DNA of 64,000 nt. It comes from Zonotrichia leucophrys gambelii (lineage: Eukaryota; Chordata; Aves; Passeriformes; Passerellidae). This document shows, one piece after another, positions 58,839 through 64,000 of this stretch. Under the pieces are notes generated by a model. It had not been told where the DNA came from, ran no database searches, and saw only the letters and a list, made by a program, of their open reading frames with translations. The stretch's first letter is position 1. Every line of letters starts with the position of its first letter. A program made the position numbers and the translations under genes. The DNA lies in assembly GCF_028769735.1 (NCBI RefSeq), contig NC_088188.1, positions 4,487,001 to 4,551,000 on the forward strand, given 5' to 3'.

Positions 58839-61800
58839 GAATCCTCCTGCAAAGAGAGATGGTCAGTGAGCTCCAGGTTGGAGTATTAATGGTTATTTGA
58901 GTGTTCCTGTCAAATAGCTCATAACAGTGAATGTGGCATGGGAATCCTTGTTCAGTTGATTGTCATGTTAAACCCCCCCCAAACCCCAGATTAGCCTGTC
59001 TTGGAATGCTAATTCAAAACCAGGATAAATTTGCATGCTGGCTTTCATGGAAAGAAAAAAAAAAGTGTCTCCTGTACAGATTTCTGAATCTGGAATTTTC
59101 AAAAAAATACAGCTATTAATATCTGAAAGAAATGAGCTGATGTCTAACTAATGATCTTGCAATGCTGCTGGGAACATGGTTTATATTTTTCATTTTATAT
59201 GATGTCAGCAACCACTTCTGGGGGCTGGCACGTACTATGGGTGAGTCCAGAACATTTCAGAGACAAGCCAGCATTTTCAAAGCAGCTGTAAGAGTTTTGA
59301 CTCCTGGGCACTGAGGAAAAAAATGTTCTTTATGAGCTAAGCCCATCCACAGTGTTTGTTTCCCAGGCTGCCTCGTTTATTCAATAATTTGAGACAGTGT
59401 TGGATTAAATTTCATCTTGCAAGCCCTGTCTGCTGAAGCTGCTCACCAGCTCTGTCATTTATCAAGGACACTACATGTGAGCCTTGATTTGATTGCTGCT
59501 TCTCTGGAAACCACTAGCAGAGGGTGAGAGTATAAAGAAACAGGGAGAGGGGAAAAAAGGAAGGAAGGAAGAAAAAAAATCTGTGTTTCTTGGAGGCAAG
59601 GAGTCCCTGGCTAATCTGCTGAGCCCTGCAGTCCCCAGAAGCAACTCCTCAACCAGAGTCCTGTCAAGAATGAGTCCTTCCCTAATGTAATACTGAAGGA
59701 AGAATAAATTTACAGCTTGCTCAGGGAGGACAAGAAGCCTTTCTGAGACGTCTGGGCTGGACCCACCCTATCTGGTTCTGATTTTTTTGTTTTGAATGCA
59801 TCTCCAAACAATCACTGAAGATAAACAACACGAGCAGGGAAGCTTAGCCAAGTGGCTGAAATTACTGAACCTTTGAAGACTAAACACATGCAGGATCAAT
59901 CTTCCCTGTAGCCTTTCCTACTGAAACTGGATAATTTCTTGCTGCTACAGGAAAAATTGTCTGGAAATCCCACAAGGCCTCCCAGAAAGACTGGTAATCC
60001 CTTACCTGCAGCAAACTCTAATGTGTTTTCCCTCAGACAAACTTTCAAGCCTTCCTTGCTGGGCTGCTTTTCTTTTTCTTACCAGTTTAGCAAAGAGTAT
60101 GGATTAGCCTAATAACTCCTGGGGTCATCCAGAAGTTGTTAAAGCTACTGATGTCTTTGAAAGCCTTATTCTCTGTAGCAGCCAGAGCTTGTGCTTGGCT
60201 GGAATTTGGCTCCACTGTTACAACCCCTAACTTTAGTAACTGAACAAGGAACTGAACTAGCAACCTTCATCTAATATGCCCAGATCATTTCCAAGTTCAT
60301 AAGCAGGCTGTTTCCAGCCAGGTCACAGAGCTGTGTGCCAGTGTGTGTGTGCTGATTTGGGCAGCGCTGGCATGGGGAGAGCTGAGAGTTTGTTTCTGGC
60401 GTTGTGCAGAGGAATTGCTGCCATGCTCTGCAGTGTCTCCTGAGGTACCAAGCAGTGAAGCTCATTAATCAATGTGTCACTAATGACTGCAACCCAGCTG
60501 GGCTGGATGCTGCTGCTGCCTGCTGAGCAGGGAAAGCAGAAAGGAGGTGGGAGCAGTGAGCATGAGCAACCTGTGGCAGATCCTGCTGCTTCACTTCTTC
60601 TCGTGGCCTCTTCTAAGTGGAGGGGACCACCAGTGACCAAAATAATTGTGATTGCAGCTGCAGTCAGCAAAGTCCTTGGCTGTGTCTCTTTGGGAATGCT
60701 GTTGCTGCTTCAGTTTCCTTTCCTGAGGCAATCTGGGAAGCAGCAAGGCTCCACAACAGTGCTGTGGTGCAGCCTAGAAACTACCAGAGGTTTGTTAGTG
60801 GTGTCTTCCTTTAAGTGCCACATGTGTTCAAACTCATATTAAAAGTCATATTTATATATTAGGTGAACCACATGTATTGGTTCATCAAAAATGTGGAGTT
60901 GGTGATGTACCCATGCTGTATTAGGAGTTCTTGTAGCAAATGTGTATTTATTTGTGGGCACTTTTGGCCATCCACAAACTGTTTTATTCAGCTGAGCTGC
61001 AGTTTCCTTACACAGCACTATTTAGCATTACAGTTCCTCAGTCTGATCTGTGCAGCAGCTAAAAGGTTCCAGCAGCAGTGTCTGACCCACACTGCTCAGC
61101 CAGGGCTGGTCTGACCCTTCTCCCTGCAGCTGTCCTGCCTTGCTCAGGAGAAGCTGTCCTTGGTCACTGAGTGCAGCCTCTGCCTCTCAGGCACTGCTCT
61201 TCCTTCAGGAACTCATGTCTGCTGTGTTTCCACATTTCCTTCCTGAGCAGGTTCATCCCTCAGTCTTACAGCAAATTTTTTGTTGGTTTTTTTTTTTTTT
61301 TTCTTTCTGAATGTTAAACCCTGGGTGTCTCCCCCTCATCTGAATCCCTGCAGGATGTGTGTATAAATTCTGGGATTGGGTCACTTTGTGCACAGGCAGA
61401 GAGAGGTCTGTTCCAGCATCATCTGCTGTCTAGAAAGCACTGTCTAAACACATCAAAGGGAGCACTGTGATGTTAAGGCTTGGCCACAGTCCCAAGCCCT
61501 TATGGTCTTCAAGCCCATCCTCCTGGAGCAGCTGCTTGTGGAGCTTCCACCAGGTGCCTACAATGAGGATTTGACATGGTGCCACTTGGCACTCAGCCCC
61601 CAGCATTATGGGCTAGAAAAAGCAGCAGAGGCTTAGTCCTGCTACAGCAGACACTTTCCAGGTACTCTTGCCTTAATCCCTCTGTCTGTCTTCTTTATCC
61701 CAAAGAGCAGGAAAATCATGATAGAATTAAAATGGGATTTGCTTGCTGCAAAATCCTGAGCAGCTGTCTCCTCAAAAGCTGCATATTTTAGCAACTCTTC

Positions 61801-62399
61801 TGTGATGGTCCAAGAGGTTGGTGGTGAGATGCAACTGCTGCTTTTTGATGGGATAAGGACCCATCATTTCCCTCTCTCTTTGTGCTGTCAACTTCCAGGC
61901 TCTGATTTCCATAAGAGAGAATCCTAGGTGGGTTAAACAAGAACCATGTCAAAGATTTCTGTTCTTCAAAAGTCTGAGATAAAGAGCAGAAAATCCTTAT
62001 CAACTACCCTGATCTTTGAAGCTGAGGGAAGCAGATGGAGAATGAAGGCACAGGGATCGTATTGGTCACGTTGGATCAGATCAAATATCCATCCAAAATA
62101 TCCATCCATCCCCTGGTCTTGTCTCTTACAGTGGCCAGGAGCTGATAGCTGGGGAAAAGTGTGAGTAAAAATGCAAGTGTGTAGTAATGCTTCTGACTGC
62201 TCTGCAGGCCTGAATCCAGCAAGCTATGGCTTAGGCATGTCCTTAGCTGTGAGCTGATTTTATTCCTCTTTTTAGCCTTCAAGGGATTTTTCTATAGCTT
62301 CCTCCAATCCTTTTGTGAACCTGTGAAAAATGTGGTCAAGGGCAGTCCTTGGGATGATGTTACACTGCAAGGTTCTTGGCAAACAGTTACCCAGCTTCA
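58839..62399. other. Intronic sequence, no gene seen
   Basis: No supported exon. Short purine-rich low complexity lies near 59545-59580 and a T-run near 61289-61301. The stretch 59100-59480 is AT-rich, unique and a candidate regulatory element. A small (ATCC)n-like cluster is at about 62084-62111. Confidence 0.5.
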
Positions 62400-62560
62400 C
62401 TGCCTGCAGTGCGGAAGAGCAGTTTTCTGCCACAAAACTCTGTTATCTTGGTCAAGACATTTTGATTCTTATGTAAAATAGGGATTATGTATTCCTGTTT
62501 CACAGGGAATAGGGAGGATAATGCTTAGAGATTTTTCAGATACATAGGCTGAGAGATTTA
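62400..62560 (+). repeat. MIR-type SINE, sense
   Basis: Text in MIR order: TTTTCTGCCAC, TTATCTTGGTCAAGACATTT ('cttgggcaagtcactt'), TTATGTAAAATAGGGATTAT ('ctgtaaaatagggataat'), TATTCCTGTTTCACAGGGAA ('tacctacctcacaggg') and GGAGGATAATGCTTAGAGA ('gtgaggataaatgcataaaga'). It is a more complete MIR copy than the others here. Confidence 0.75.
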
Positions 62561-63605
62561 TAGAAATATAAATACTAAATTAAGCAATTTGGTCTTAATC
62601 TGATTCCTTTCTGACATCCAACAGCCCAAGCCATAAAACCAGGCTGTCTTTCTTTTAATTCTTTTTCATTTGGTCTCTCTCTCTTAAAAAAATAGCAAAG
62701 GTGTATCTTTGCTGTCTTTATTATGCCTAATATTTGTGCTGGACATGCTCTTAATGTGGGTTTTCCAGTGTTAAACTCCAAGATACAGGATGCTATTGTA
62801 CCTTGAATGGCTAATCATTAAAAATCACTGCAGAGTTAAAGAGTTCCCAGGTTCAGCAGGAATTCACAGTCCTTGTCACATTCAAACATGAGACTCCTCC
62901 ATAGCAGAGTTTAAGAAAAGTCTGGTGTTTTCCTGATTGAAGAGTCTGAATGTCTCCTCACCCTGATTGGCTTGGGCTGAAATGCTGAAAGGAGGGAAGA
63001 AAGAGGAGAGGAATAAATTCTCCTTGGTGTCAGGTCTGTCCTGGTAGATGGAATGTTCTTCAGGGTGGGTGAGACCTGTGAAATGGTGAATTGAGAATAT
63101 TTTGTGCTATGAAACCTGAGAATGTTGCCTTGTTTGTTCTGTTCATGCAGAGCATAAACCCTGAAAAGGCTGATTTATCCATGTCTTCTGTTCTCTAAAA
63201 ATGAGAAATCATTCCTGCACCTTTTCATTTGTAACTTCATGGAACTCCACATGTGTGGCAGAAATTAGATCATCTAATTGATTTATAGTCAATCAGTGAC
63301 TGTAAAGCCCTTGCATTCCTCATGAACAATTTATAGAGGTCTGAAAGCTCACCCCCTGAGCTGCAGGGGAGGCTTTAGCCTGGCTGCAATGTGGCTTTAA
63401 AACTGCTAAAAATCCCTGCACTTGCGATCTTCTGGTGTTTGAGATTGTTTTAGAAGGTGTTGGCTGTGTGCTGGGAAAGGGGGTGATGAGAGAACAGGAG
63501 TGCCTGCAGCCTGAGAGCTCTGACACTGCAGAGATGGAGCAGCTCTGGCCAGTGCTGGAGCTGCAGCCATGGAGGCAGCACTGCAAGGGACAGGGAGGCT
63601 TCATT
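62561..63605. other. Intronic sequence, no gene seen
   Basis: Unique intronic DNA. A short AT-rich segment at about 63190-63320 with homeodomain-like words is noted as a finding. No exon recognised. Confidence 0.5.
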
Positions 63606-63952
63606 GCAGCTCTGTGTTCTTTTAGCCCAAACTCCTGCAGCTCTATGTTCATTTAGCCCAAACTCCTGCAGCTCTGTGATCATTTAGCCTAAAACCCCTG
63701 CAGCTCTATGTTCATTTAGCCCAAAACTCCTGCAGCTCTATGTTCATTTAGCCCCAAATTACTGCAGCTCTATGTTCATTTAGCCCAAACTCCTGCATCT
63801 CTATGCTCATTTAGCCCAAACTCCTGCATCTCTATGCTCATTTAGCCCCAAACTCCTGCAGCTCTATGCTCATTTAGCCCAAACTCCTGCAGCTCTATGC
63901 TCATTTAGCCCCAAAATACTGCAGCTCTATGCTCATTTAGGCCAGACTATTG
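63606..63952. repeat. 31-32-bp minisatellite, 11 copies
   Basis: Units begin GCAGCTCTATGTTCATTTAG (with small variants) at 63606, 63637, 63668, 63700, 63732, 63764, 63795, 63826, 63858, 63889 and 63921. Length alternates between 31 and 32 bp through a CCCAAA/CCCCAAA slip. ATGTTC-type units come first and ATGCTC-type units last, so the array has two sub-blocks. GCATCT replaces GCAGCT in two adjacent units. Confidence 0.96.
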
Positions 63953-64000
63953 CACTGACAGGAGGGAGAGGTTCACCTTGGCTCTCACTCCTATTTGAGA

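Noticed and set aside
58405..58852. Repetitive open frames on both strands (about 90-111 codons)
   Set aside because: Produced by the stop-free 19/20-bp minisatellite unit; no independent evidence for a gene.
63606..63952. CRISPR-like array because of 31-32-bp periodicity
   Set aside because: Units are directly adjacent with no unique spacers, and the setting is a vertebrate intron; it is a minisatellite.

Overview
This window looks like vertebrate intronic DNA, most likely from a passerine songbird. It is CpG-poor, has no operon-like packing, and stop codons break every frame within a few hundred bases. The repeats fit a bird: CR1 retroposon tails in both orientations, very old MIR-type SINE fragments, passerine-like solo LTRs, and one tRNA-derived SINE with a CR1-like tail resembling the TguSINE1 family. 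Family names come from memory of consensus sequences; no search was run.

The only coding sequence I can support is one 104-bp internal exon at 5113-5216 on the + strand. It encodes the C-terminal half of an EMI domain and matches collagen alpha-1(XXVI), COL26A1 (older name EMID2), better than its paralogue EMID1. Everything before it is the end of the preceding intron, and everything after it (about 58.8 kb) is most simply the following intron. I found no sign of the next COL26A1 exon, of collagen Gly-X-Y exons, or of another gene on either strand.

Layout. 1-5112: upstream intron with MIR fragments and a sense-oriented LTR-like repeat (about 4688-4990) ending about 120 bp before the exon. 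5113-5216: the exon. 5217-16200: downstream intron with a near-perfect palindrome (5737-5766), a solo LTR (6335-6742), a long near-perfect hairpin (10770-10836), a CR1 tail, an AT-rich low-complexity block (13427-13621), a second copy of the first LTR family (13917-14198) and a CpG-bearing LTR-like fragment near 16.1 kb. 16200-52000: mostly unique intronic sequence with scattered CR1, MIR and SINE copies and several AT-rich unique stretches that could be conserved regulatory elements. 52200-63952: a cluster of minisatellites with unit lengths of 11, 50, 56, 20 and 31-32 bp.

I see no undescribed gene system. The best leads are the 10.77-kb hairpin, the LTR next to the exon with a donor-like motif, the alternating 56-bp minisatellite, and the run of minisatellites in the last 12 kb.
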